From contig JAHBVJ010000013.1 in NCBI GenBank assembly GCA_019637615.1, positions 124,001 to 188,000 on the forward strand: a stretch of 64,000 nucleotides of DNA. The letters run 5' to 3'. The notes under the pieces are model-generated. The model was given only the letters and a program-made list of their open reading frames with translations, had not been told where the DNA came from and did not search any database. A program made the translations under genes and the position numbers. Below, piece by piece: positions 56,454 through 64,000 of the stretch (positions are counted from its first letter, which is position 1; every line of letters starts with the position of its first letter). Origin of the DNA: Anaerolineae bacterium. GTDB taxonomy: Bacteria > Chloroflexota > Anaerolineae > Aggregatilineales > UBA2796.

Positions 56454-56464
56454 GCTATGCTCTC

Positions 56465-57313
56465 TTACGGTGCTGTAGTCGCGGTGACGGCGGGCGCGGG
56501 TGGCGAATCGCGCGAGACGAGCGGCACTTGCAGCGCGACCTGATAATTCGCGCCGTTTTCGCGCCAGATGATATTCCCTTGCGTCTCGCGCTGCGCCTGC
56601 CATAGCATTCTGAACGCGGCGTCCGTCACCCACATGGCTTGCTTCGCGTTAGCGGCATCTGCCATCTTGAATGGTGCGGTCGGAGGCCAATCGATGAACG
56701 GCATTCCTGTGTTCTCTGGCCCCGGATAAACCGTCACCCAACCTGCCGCTGGCTCAACGCGCACGGGGGCATTGCTCAACGTCATACACTTACCGAGCAG
56801 CGTGGAGTAAACATCGAGAGGCCACGCGCGGTAATTCCGTTTCGTCGTTACCTGATCACTGATCGCCAGCGTGATCGTTTCCACGTTCGCGCGCTGGGTC
56901 GGTGGCAGCTCCATCGAGGCATAGTCGGGAATATCATAGAATTTCATGTCGCGGATCACGTATTCAAGGAAGGTGCGGAACTGGGTGTCATCGATCAACG
57001 CTTCAAGCACTTCTTCGCCGGCTGGTTGCAGCGGATTCACCCACACGATGCGCCCATCGCCGTAAATCGTACACAGCGGGACGCGGTTCAGGTCGCCATA
57101 CGGCGTGTCGTTGGTGATCTGCCGATCCATCCGAAAGATCACGGCGTTGGCGGCGGTGTTCCACGCCAGCACGGGGACGACATTATTCGCTTCGGGCGTC
57201 GCCGTTGCGGCGTTATTCGTAGTGGTATTGCACGCAGCAAGCAGCACCGCCGCCAGCCCTAGGATCATCAGGCGTCCGACGATATGACGTAGCGAAGTTG
57301 CGTAATAGCGCAT
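56465..57313 (-). CDS. Hypothetical lipoprotein
   Basis: 282 residues. A lipoprotein signal peptide ends with lipobox LAAC at about residues 25-28, after an arginine-containing start, then a Thr/Asn-rich linker. The body has NAVIFRMDRQITNDTPYGDLNRVPLCTIYGDG and IVWVNPLQPAGEEVLEALIDDTQF, a beta-rich domain with no family I can name. It is exported and membrane-anchored. It is the first gene of a pair with the ICMT-like gene. Confidence 0.75.
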   Translation of the reverse strand: MRYYATSLRHIVGRLMILGLAAVLLAACNTTTNNAATATPEANNVVPVLAWNTAANAVIFRMDRQITNDTPYGDLNRVPLCTIYGDGRIVWVNPLQPAGEEVLEALIDDTQFRTFLEYVIRDMKFYDIPDYASMELPPTQRANVETITLAISDQVTTKRNYRAWPLDVYSTLLGKCMTLSNAPVRVEPAAGWVTVYPGPENTGMPFIDWPPTAPFKMADAANAKQAMWVTDAAFRMLWQAQRETQGNIIWRENGANYQVALQVPLVSRDSPPAPAVTATTAP

Positions 57314-57766
57314 AGCATCCCCTCAGCTTGGTACAGGCAGCAGCGCGGCAACGATTGACCGTCTGCAACATCTCCATTCTATGCACTAGCGCCGATGTGC
57401 GCCATTACACTATCACAACAACTATGCACGCTTGCTCAACAGACGCTAATGATCAGCGCGGCGGCGAACCAGAACGAGATTGTTAAGCACTACCCGTGGC
57501 ATTTGTGGCAATATTGAGGAAACTTACATCAATGACGCGGCGGTATTGTTTGCGGGGCGATACCTGATGCAAAACGTCTTTTGGGATATTATAGTGATAC
57601 TATGACAAAACGCCGTTTAGTCGCCCAAACTCACCCATTGCTAACGGCATTAGATGCAAAAATCGTAAATACTAGTCACCAACAACGCCGAAATGCATCC
57701 TTGTCGGTTGCGCGTTCGTTGCTTCATGATAGACTTCAAACAAGGTAAGGGGGTCATAAGCATATT
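57314..57766. other. Gene-free stretch, 453 bp
   Basis: Between the divergent lipoprotein and the receiver-CpaE gene. A 48-codon ATG ORF at 57602 has no ribosome binding site. The short palindrome ATAGTGATACTAT lies at about 57592-57604. I see no promoter with both boxes. Confidence 0.4.
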
Positions 57767-58939
57767 ATGGCTGAAAAGATACTGGTCGTTGACGACGAAA
57801 TCGATAGCCTCAAATTGATTGGACTCATGCTTCAGCGGCAAGGATACGAAATCTCTGCGGCAAGTTCAGGGGCACAAGCGCTATCTAAGGCAGTTGCCGA
57901 AAAGCCGGATCTGATCATCCTCGATGTGATGATGCCTGATATGGACGGCTATGAAGTCTGTAAGCGCCTGCGTGCCAGCACGACGACATCCGGCATTCCG
58001 ATCATCATGTTCACGGCGAAATCGCTGGTTGATGATAAGGTCGCTGGCTTCGAAGCGGGCGCGGATGACTACCTGACCAAGCCCACGCATCCGGCAGAAT
58101 TAGCCTCTCGCGTGCGTGCGGTTTTGGCGCGTAGTGCGGCGCAGCGTCGTCAAACCGCCACGACTACCACGTCCGATACCAGCATGTTGATCGGCTTTCT
58201 CGGTGCGAAGGGCGGCGTCGGCACCACCTCGCTCGCCATGAACATCGCCTCGGTGCTCAACAGCAAAGACCCGACCATCCTCGCGGACATCCGCATGGGG
58301 CAGGGCAGTCTCGGCTTGATGCTCGGCTTTGGGCGCTCGACGGGCATGGCGAATTTGCTCAACCGCCCGATCAACGAGATCAACGCCCGCTCGGTCGAAA
58401 ACGAACTCGTGCAGCATACTAGCGGGTTGCGGATGCTGCTGTCATCGATCAGCCCGCGTGAGCGCCAACTGAGTGTCAATTCGGATACCGCATCGCTGAT
58501 TCTCAAGCATCTGCGCGGCCTCTCCAAGTACGTCGTCCTCGACATGGGCGTCGGCCTTTCCAAGCATAACGTTCGTCTGATCAAGGAACTCGATCAGATC
58601 GTCGTCGTGGTCGAGCCGAGCCAGATTGCCATGCCGATGGCGCGTGAAATCTTGCGCGCGACCGAACAGATCGGCATCCCGCGTCAGCGCACCAACGTCG
58701 TCGTCATCAACCGCCAGACGGGTCAGCCTCCCGTCTCGTGGCAAGAAGCCGAACAAACGCTGAACCATGAGATGCTCGGTGTGGTCAATGGTGTGCCCGA
58801 TCTCGCCACCCAAGCGGCAGCGGCGGGCGTCCCGATGGTGACCTACCAGCCCAACACCGCCTTCGCCACGCAGATCGCCAAATTGTCGGAAGAGATCGTC
58901 AAGCACGGTCGCAATGCGGGGCCAGTTCAGGTAGCCTGA
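57767..58939 (+). CDS. Receiver-CpaE/MinD-type ATPase fusion
   Basis: 390 residues. Canonical receiver at 1-120 (VVDDE, LIILDVMMPDMDGYEV, MFTAK, YLTKPTH). After a Ser/Thr linker, a ParA/MinD-type ATPase at about 140-390 with deviant Walker A LGAKGGVGTTSLAMNIASVL, a strand YVVLDMGVG at the position of Walker B, and VVVEPSQIAMPMAREI. This matches CpaE/TadZ proteins that position Flp (Tad) pilus machinery. No tad genes are adjacent, so it may work with a distant locus or in another positioning task. Confidence 0.9.
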   Translation: MAEKILVVDDEIDSLKLIGLMLQRQGYEISAASSGAQALSKAVAEKPDLIILDVMMPDMDGYEVCKRLRASTTTSGIPIIMFTAKSLVDDKVAGFEAGADDYLTKPTHPAELASRVRAVLARSAAQRRQTATTTTSDTSMLIGFLGAKGGVGTTSLAMNIASVLNSKDPTILADIRMGQGSLGLMLGFGRSTGMANLLNRPINEINARSVENELVQHTSGLRMLLSSISPRERQLSVNSDTASLILKHLRGLSKYVVLDMGVGLSKHNVRLIKELDQIVVVVEPSQIAMPMAREILRATEQIGIPRQRTNVVVINRQTGQPPVSWQEAEQTLNHEMLGVVNGVPDLATQAAAAGVPMVTYQPNTAFATQIAKLSEEIVKHGRNAGPVQVA

Positions 58940-58966
58940 ACAGCAGCTATTTCATGAGTTTTGTAG

Positions 58967-58992
58967 AGGGCGGCAGTTGACCGCCCTTTTTA
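58967..58992 (+). terminator. Rho-independent terminator
   Basis: AGGGCGG at 58967-58973 pairs with CCGCCCT at 58981-58987, then TTTTTA. It follows the receiver-CpaE gene and lies next to the convergent TIR-WD40 stop. Confidence 0.9.
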
Positions 58993-58995
58993 TTG

Positions 58996-61494
58996 TCAGT
59001 TGGGCGCTGGTGTATAGGTGGGGATCAGCAGCGTCGGCACGGCGGTAGTCGTCGCTGCCAGCGTCATGGTTGGCGGCAGTGGCGGGTTCGGCGGCACGAC
59101 GGTTCCCGCTTCATTGTAATAACTGCACGGCGCGGGATCGCTATCGGGAATGCCATAGCGCTGGCGATCTTGTGGCGTAAATGTGTAGGCGGGGTCAGAA
59201 AACACGCTGCATACGTCCGCCAGAAAATCTGCGTAATTCGCTTCCCACAACTGCGGCGCGCCGCCACTGCTCGTCAGGATCAACGCGCTGTCCGGTGTGA
59301 AGGCCGCGCCGGACACCGTGCCGGAATGAGTCAACACCCGCCGCAGCTCTCCCGTCTCAGCGTCCCACACCCGCGCGAATCGGCTGTCGGAAATCGCCAG
59401 CAGCAGCCGATTATCCGGCGAAAAGATCAGCTTGCGGGCAGTCTCAGGGTTGACGATGACTCGCAGCGGCTTCCCCGTCGCCAACTCCCATAGCTGGATC
59501 GTGTTATCGCTGGCGGCAATCGCGATCAAGCGCCCATCCGGCGAGATCGCCATGCTGAAAACCTTCCCTGTGAGCCTTAGATCAAACAGTGGCGCGCCTG
59601 TACTCGCCTTCCACAGCTTGGCAGCCGTCGCCGTCGGAAAACCGATGATCACCGATCCATCTGGCGAAAACGCAGCCGGACGGGTATACACGTCCAGTCC
59701 ATCGAGTCGAACTTTCTCGCTGCCCGTCGCCACGTCCCATACCCGCGCCACGCCATCCAAACTGCTGATCAGGATCGTCTGGCTGTCCGGCGCAAACACC
59801 GCCCCCGCGATCTCGCCGTTATGGACTAGTGTGTGCCGCTCCTTGCCGCTGGCAACGTCCCACACATGTACGCGATCCGCCTCGACATTTTCCGTATACG
59901 TCGCGATGCTCTTGCCGTCCGGCGCAAACACAGCGCGGACGATGGGCGAGACATGTGGCAGCGCGTACAACTCCCGCCCCGCGATCACGTCCCACACATG
60001 CACGTTGAAATCGCTCGTCGTTGTCATGATCAAGCGCCCATCCGGCGAAAACACGGCGCTGTTCACGCCCCGTTCATGCGCAAACGTGCGGATCAGCGCC
60101 CCTTCCTCGACATCCCACAGCCGCACCACCTGATCTTCCGCAAAAGTCAGCAGCGTTCTGCCATCCGGCGCGAAGACCGCCCCCATCACGCGCGACTCGT
60201 GATCCAGAATCGTCGCGCTGCCCGGATCGCGCAAATTGTATAGATACGCGCTGAAACTGATGAACGGCACGACCGCCGCGTAATCACCAGCAGGCGACAG
60301 CACAGCGATCCGCGCGTCATCCGCCATTCTCCGCCGCTTGACCGCGTGATGCATAATCTTGACCAGCACGGCGTCCGCTTGCTCGGTATAGGCGATCCGC
60401 AGTCCGCGCACCGCCAGCGCCGCCGCCAGCGATTTATCGCCGTTTTCCTCCTGATACAACGCCTCCGCCGCGCTTGCCATGTTTAGCGACACGATGCGCG
60501 CCTCGCCTTGCGCGATGTCCGCCTGAATCCGTGCCAGCGTAGGCGGAATTTGCGTCAGCGTTGCGTTGGCGTTGCTGACCTGATTGGATGCCACCAGTAC
60601 CGCGCTTGCCACCAGCAGCACGGCAATCACGCCGACCGCCGCCGCCAGCCGCCCGAAGGTGAGGGCACGCCGCGCCGAGCGATCCAACTGTTGTTTGCGT
60701 TCCGCTTCCGCCGCGATGAGCCGCGCTCGATACGCGGCGCTCGCCGTGATGTATTCCAGATGCAGTGGCGTCGGCTTGGGCGTTTTGGTCTGGCTCCGCG
60801 CCAGCCATGCCTGCGCCGAATCCAGTTCGAGATCGTGCAGTAAGTAGCTTTCGTTGCGGTTCGCCGTTTCCCACTCCCGCGCCCCGATCAGCAACCGCGT
60901 GTGCTGCTTGATGAAGTCGTTATCCGTCTCGATGGTGCGGATCAGGTTCTGCACAGCTTGCTCGAAGTTATCGATGTCGTTCGCGGGCGCGTCGGCGTCG
61001 GGCGACGGTGCGGCATCCGGCAAATATTCATGCCCATCGCTGCGTTTGCGGCTGTACAGCCAGTTGATCCTCTTCAGCGCGTCCAGATTTTCGCGTGCTT
61101 GCGCCTCCCACGGCTGATCGATCCACGCCGTCTTGACCTGTTTTTCGTCCAGTTCGACGCGCATCACGGGGATGATCCGCTTGTTGCGCTGCACGGCATA
61201 CGCGAACTCTTTGTTGCACATTTCGGAAATCAGCCAGCCCGTACTGACCACGCACACCACGTTGTTGGCGCTGTCGATCCCGTCCTGAATTTCTTGCCAC
61301 CAATCCACCGAGTACGGGATGCTCTCCCAATCCACCCACGTCATGCGACCTTGCGCTTCCAAACGGTCGAACAATCGGCGCGTAAACGCCACATCGCGGC
61401 GCGAATACGAGATGAACACATCGACCTGTGCGCCGCGCGTCGGGCGCTGGTAATTTTCCGGAACCGCATTCGCGGATGGGGTGGGTGTGTTCAT
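58996..61494 (-). CDS. TIR-domain WD40-repeat protein
   Basis: 832 residues from ATG 61494. The N-terminal TIR domain (about 15-140) has VDVFISYSRRDVAFTRRLFDRL, WVDWESIPYSVDWWQEI, CVVSTGWLISEMCNKEFAYA and KRIIPVM. A helical linker follows with a transmembrane helix near 295-317 (VGVIAVLLVASAVLVA). About nine WD40 repeats of the AVFAPDG..LLT..DQ.VRLWD type come next. The Glu in MCNKEF corresponds to the NADase catalytic position of bacterial TIR proteins (inference). Related proteins are common in Chloroflexota and cyanobacteria and may act in regulated cell death. Confidence 0.9.
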   Translation of the reverse strand: MNTPTPSANAVPENYQRPTRGAQVDVFISYSRRDVAFTRRLFDRLEAQGRMTWVDWESIPYSVDWWQEIQDGIDSANNVVCVVSTGWLISEMCNKEFAYAVQRNKRIIPVMRVELDEKQVKTAWIDQPWEAQARENLDALKRINWLYSRKRSDGHEYLPDAAPSPDADAPANDIDNFEQAVQNLIRTIETDNDFIKQHTRLLIGAREWETANRNESYLLHDLELDSAQAWLARSQTKTPKPTPLHLEYITASAAYRARLIAAEAERKQQLDRSARRALTFGRLAAAVGVIAVLLVASAVLVASNQVSNANATLTQIPPTLARIQADIAQGEARIVSLNMASAAEALYQEENGDKSLAAALAVRGLRIAYTEQADAVLVKIMHHAVKRRRMADDARIAVLSPAGDYAAVVPFISFSAYLYNLRDPGSATILDHESRVMGAVFAPDGRTLLTFAEDQVVRLWDVEEGALIRTFAHERGVNSAVFSPDGRLIMTTTSDFNVHVWDVIAGRELYALPHVSPIVRAVFAPDGKSIATYTENVEADRVHVWDVASGKERHTLVHNGEIAGAVFAPDSQTILISSLDGVARVWDVATGSEKVRLDGLDVYTRPAAFSPDGSVIIGFPTATAAKLWKASTGAPLFDLRLTGKVFSMAISPDGRLIAIAASDNTIQLWELATGKPLRVIVNPETARKLIFSPDNRLLLAISDSRFARVWDAETGELRRVLTHSGTVSGAAFTPDSALILTSSGGAPQLWEANYADFLADVCSVFSDPAYTFTPQDRQRYGIPDSDPAPCSYYNEAGTVVPPNPPLPPTMTLAATTTAVPTLLIPTYTPAPN

Positions 61495-61710
61495 GCGCAA
61501 AACCCTAACATTCACATCGTGGCGATAAACTGAGTATATATGAGGTCGCCAGCCGCGCGAATGACCCGCCAAGGACGCTATAGGCCAGCACCTACGCAAG
61601 GTATAGGCCGTCCTTCTGTTGCCGCTGCCCGTTTGCCGCTAGGATGTGATTATTAGCTTGACAGCCCATGTAATCGTGCTCAAGCTGACTATCTTGAAGG
61701 GAGCCTACAC

Positions 61711-62262
61711 ATGCAGCAGGGGAAATTTGGTCGCCTATTACTGAGTCTCGCCATTGGTCTAGTCGTGCTCATCGGTCTAGGAGCCGCCCATTTTGAAGCG
61801 CAAGCCGAGGAAACCACTATTCGCAGCTACGGTGGCCTCATCACCGGCGCTGACGACATTTTCGTCGCTGTCGTCGCTGAGGGTGACAAAGCCACCGTCT
61901 ACATCTGCGACGGGATCGTGGATAAAGGCACCGTCTCGATTGCCGAATGGTTCATAGGCGCGGTCAAAGACAACGCCATCGATATCATCGGCCCGACGGG
62001 CAACCGTGTAGAAGTCGCCCTCACCGAGGCCACCGCCACAGGCAAATTCACCTTCACCGACGGCGCTGTCAAAGAGTTCGTGATCGAGCTGCTGCCGGAA
62101 AGCGCTGGCCTGTTCCGCTCCGAATTTGCGATTGGGGATCATAAATACGTTGGCGGCTGGCTCGTGCTGCCCGATGGTTCCGTGCGCGGCGCGGTGCGCT
62201 TCGTGGAAACGGGTGAATTAGTGCCCGCCAGCTTCAGCGAATTCCACAATCCGTCCAATTGA
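61711..62262 (+). CDS. Hypothetical secreted protein
   Basis: 183 residues with an N-terminal signal peptide or membrane anchor (LLLSLAIGLVVLIGLGAAHFEAQA) and a beta-rich C-terminal domain (IFVAVVAEGDKATVYICDG, AIDIIGPTGNRVEVALTEATATGKFTF). No family recognised. GAAGGGAG lies upstream. The next gene is 131 bp downstream. Confidence 0.75.
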   Translation: MQQGKFGRLLLSLAIGLVVLIGLGAAHFEAQAEETTIRSYGGLITGADDIFVAVVAEGDKATVYICDGIVDKGTVSIAEWFIGAVKDNAIDIIGPTGNRVEVALTEATATGKFTFTDGAVKEFVIELLPESAGLFRSEFAIGDHKYVGGWLVLPDGSVRGAVRFVETGELVPASFSEFHNPSN

Positions 62263-62295
62263 CCTAACCGACAAAGTCCTATTTGTAACTGCACG

Positions 62296-62323
62296 GGCGG
62301 GACTTCCTCGCCTGTGCTGCTTT
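62296..62323 (+). terminator. Possible hairpin downstream of secreted protein gene
   Basis: CACGGGCG and CGCCTGTG around 62296-62323 can form an 8-bp stem with one G-U pair, about 35 bp past the stop at 62262. Confidence 0.4.
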
Positions 62324-62393
62324 TCGGGAAACCAACTTGGCTATATGATGGTATATGCCCAAGGGAAACGAACAAGAATGAGGGGAACCCACA

Positions 62394-63479
62394 GTGACGC
62401 ATAGAAATGTTGGATTAGCCTTGCTGCTGATCATCCTTTCCATCACGCCACGCGCCGCCGTCCACAGCCAGCCCGCCGCCAGCGCCGACATCGCCGCCTA
62501 CCAGCTCGGCGTAGTTGCGGAGGCATTCCCCGATTCTGATCTCACCTACGTGATCACCCTGACCAATCACGGCCCCGCCGCCGTCACCCAATTTTACATT
62601 CTGGATGGCTGGACGGTCAGCGCCAGCGGCATCAGCGGCTTCACCATGCCCACGCCCGATCCCGATTTTGGCGCGTTTTCGCTCGTCGGGACGTGGGAAC
62701 AGCAGCGTTCCGATCAAACGGTGCTGGCGTGGCTGCTCAACGGCAATCTGAACCCCGGTGATACCGTCCGGTTCGCGTGGAAAGTGCATGTAGACAAAAT
62801 GTATCGCGGCGGGTTGGTCAATTGGGCGCGGGTCGCCGTTGAAGGCTCGCTGAACGGCACATGGCAGCCACGCGCCGACACCACCTTGACCACGCCGCCC
62901 GCCGTCGATTCCATGTCCGATCCGATCCCCGAAAATAACCGCACCACCGATGGCGTCACCGTCGTGACCGAAGCGCCCACCAACGCGGGCATCGATCTCG
63001 CGCTGTATCAAACGGGCTTGCTCACGCAGTTGCCAGCCGGTAAACCACTTGATTCGACGTGGTTCGTCACCAATCGCGGGCCGCAGGTGGTCAAAGATTT
63101 CTATGTGCTGGCGGGCTGGTCGCTCAACCCCGATGGCGGCAGCATTCTTTCGCAGCCCGTGACTGAGCCAGATTTTGGCGTTTTCAAGGTGATCGGGCGC
63201 TGGCAGCAGCGGCGCGAAGACGAGGAATTATGGCTCTGGCAGTTGCAGGGCGATCTTGCCCCCGGCGCGAACGCAGCCTTTCAATGGGTGCGCGCCCTCG
63301 TCCCCAATTATCGCGGCGATCTGATCAACTGGGCGCGTGTCTTCGCGCATGATGTGCCAGCGGGCGATTGGCTTCCGCGCGAAGGCACCGCCAACCCGCC
63401 ACAGCCCTTGACCAACGACGCCGACGCCGTGCCGGATAATGATCGCTCACTGGATGGCTTAACGACGATTACAGACTGA
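62394..63479 (+). CDS. Secreted protein with two DUF11-like repeats
   Basis: 361 residues starting at GTG (GAGGGGA upstream), with signal peptide MTHRNVGLALLLIILSI to about residue 28. The mature protein is an internal duplication of a ~160-residue unit: ITLTNHGPAAVTQFYILDGW/FVTNRGPQVVKDFYVLAGW, and GTWEQQR...GNLNPGDTVRF.../GRWQQRR...GDLAPGANAAF..., each ending NWARVA/NWARVF. This is the DUF11/CARDB-like beta-sandwich type of surface proteins. The next gene's ATG overlaps its stop by one base. Confidence 0.82.
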   Translation: MTHRNVGLALLLIILSITPRAAVHSQPAASADIAAYQLGVVAEAFPDSDLTYVITLTNHGPAAVTQFYILDGWTVSASGISGFTMPTPDPDFGAFSLVGTWEQQRSDQTVLAWLLNGNLNPGDTVRFAWKVHVDKMYRGGLVNWARVAVEGSLNGTWQPRADTTLTTPPAVDSMSDPIPENNRTTDGVTVVTEAPTNAGIDLALYQTGLLTQLPAGKPLDSTWFVTNRGPQVVKDFYVLAGWSLNPDGGSILSQPVTEPDFGVFKVIGRWQQRREDEELWLWQLQGDLAPGANAAFQWVRALVPNYRGDLINWARVFAHDVPAGDWLPREGTANPPQPLTNDADAVPDNDRSLDGLTTITD

Positions 63480-64000
63480 TGACTTCGTTCACGGCGCGCG
63501 CGTCTTACTTGGTCTTGGGGATTTGCTTCCTCCTCTGCGTGGGCTGGCATCTCGTCTTGCTGCAAATTCCCACCGACGCCATGACGGGCACCGCCACCGT
63601 TCAGGGCGATCAATATGTGCTGCGCTATTTTGCCGTCCCCGGCACGAAAGCCGCCGACGATGGCTCGTCCACCTACAAATACATCTTGCGGGTCGATAGT
63701 CACGCCGTCAGCGAATGGCTTGATCGCGCCGTGCGGCCCGATCAAGTGTGGGAATCGTCGTGGCAGGTCGGGACGCGCCATCAATATCTCGTGGAACGCC
63801 GCGATGGCGATGGCAAGCGCGTGATCACCGTCTCGCTTACCGTGCCGCCGCCGAATCTGCTCCCGCAGTACCTCGGCCTCGCGGCGCTGGTCACGCTGGC
63901 AACCGTGATCGCTGCCCTCACCGTCTCAGCGCAGCGCCCGCGCCTAGCCATCGCTGTGCCGATCACGCTGCTGGCCTGTGGAGGTATGCTCAACCTCACG
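63479..64000 (+). CDS. Membrane protein, truncated by the window edge
   Basis: At least 174 codons, with no stop before the window ends. Its ATG overlaps the preceding stop (TGATG), so translation is coupled to the DUF11-like gene. An N-terminal hydrophobic anchor (SYLVLGICFLLCVGWHLVLL) is followed by a charged external domain of about 90 residues, and then two hydrophobic segments (LPQYLGLAALVTLATVIAAL and IAVPITLLACGGMLN). Family not recognised. The external region could be a ligand-binding sensor of a larger protein. Confidence 0.65.
   Translation, partial: MTSFTARASYLVLGICFLLCVGWHLVLLQIPTDAMTGTATVQGDQYVLRYFAVPGTKAADDGSSTYKYILRVDSHAVSEWLDRAVRPDQVWESSWQVGTRHQYLVERRDGDGKRVITVSLTVPPPNLLPQYLGLAALVTLATVIAALTVSAQRPRLAIAVPITLLACGGMLNLT

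Noticed and set aside
57602..57748. 48-codon ATG ORF with basic residues in the long intergenic region
   Set aside because: No ribosome binding site, no recognisable domain, and no coding bias that I could see. Possible small peptide but unsupported.

Overview
The window looks like a chromosomal stretch of a Chloroflexota (Chloroflexi) bacterium, probably Anaerolineae-like. This is an inference from gene content: many lipoproteins with clean lipoboxes, a TerY/PP2C pair, a TIR-WD40 protein, a receiver-CpaE fusion, many single-domain response regulators, an ffh-rpsP-khpA-rimM cluster and an ACR3 arsenite pump. Base composition is moderately GC-rich throughout, with AT-richer islands around 30.3-30.6 kb and 44.0-44.3 kb. 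I see no rRNA, tRNA, CRISPR array, insertion sequence or phage module. Gene starts were re-chosen where a Shine-Dalgarno, lipobox or family start argues for an internal codon.

Layout. 0.2-4.4 kb: vWA/TerY-like protein and PP2C phosphatase, then a two-component pair on the minus strand. 4.7-11.1 kb: secreted or housekeeping genes (MA-like peptidase lipoprotein, methyltransferase, FKBP lipoprotein, YceI lipoprotein, asnS, small membrane protein, GNAT). 11.2-16.4 kb: large lipoprotein, propeller-like membrane protein, split zinc-ribbon membrane protein. 16.5-22.1 kb: multi-PAS kinase, ornithine cyclodeaminase-like enzyme, LGFP-repeat glycosidase-like protein. 22.1-26.5 kb: ffh, rpsP, khpA, rimM and a flippase in one direction behind a good sigma-70-type promoter. 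27.4-31.5 kb: hemH, an OmpR-type regulator, a molybdopterin oxidoreductase, and an ArsR-type repressor/SRPBCC pair behind a striking concentric palindrome. 31.7-38.2 kb: AddA-like helicase-nuclease, TIM-barrel/M23 fusion, SpoIIAA-like protein. 38.4-40.5 kb: a three-gene operon of phosphoribosyltransferase, radical SAM enzyme and a free-standing FtsZ GTPase domain that ends before the catalytic T7 loop. 41.1-44.0 kb: one kinase, three single-domain receivers and a SpoIIAA-like protein. 44.3-48.6 kb: methyltransferase, flavoprotein, dual-specificity phosphatase, dienelactone hydrolase, gatC. 48.6-52.3 kb: a pseudo-receiver and a receiver, each fused to a degenerate GGDEF domain, then a membrane kinase. 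52.4-57.3 kb: Hsp20, SnoaL-like, arsR/acr3, ICMT-like, lipoprotein. 57.8-64 kb: receiver-CpaE ATPase, TIR-WD40, secreted proteins, and a membrane protein running off the end.

The window is dominated by signal transduction: at least eleven receiver or kinase genes in five groups. The most novel-looking item is the phosphoribosyltransferase-radical SAM-'half FtsZ' operon. Next are the paired degenerate GGDEF regulators and the ArsR/SRPBCC operator. Several convergent gene pairs are separated by perfect hairpins that probably act as bidirectional terminators.
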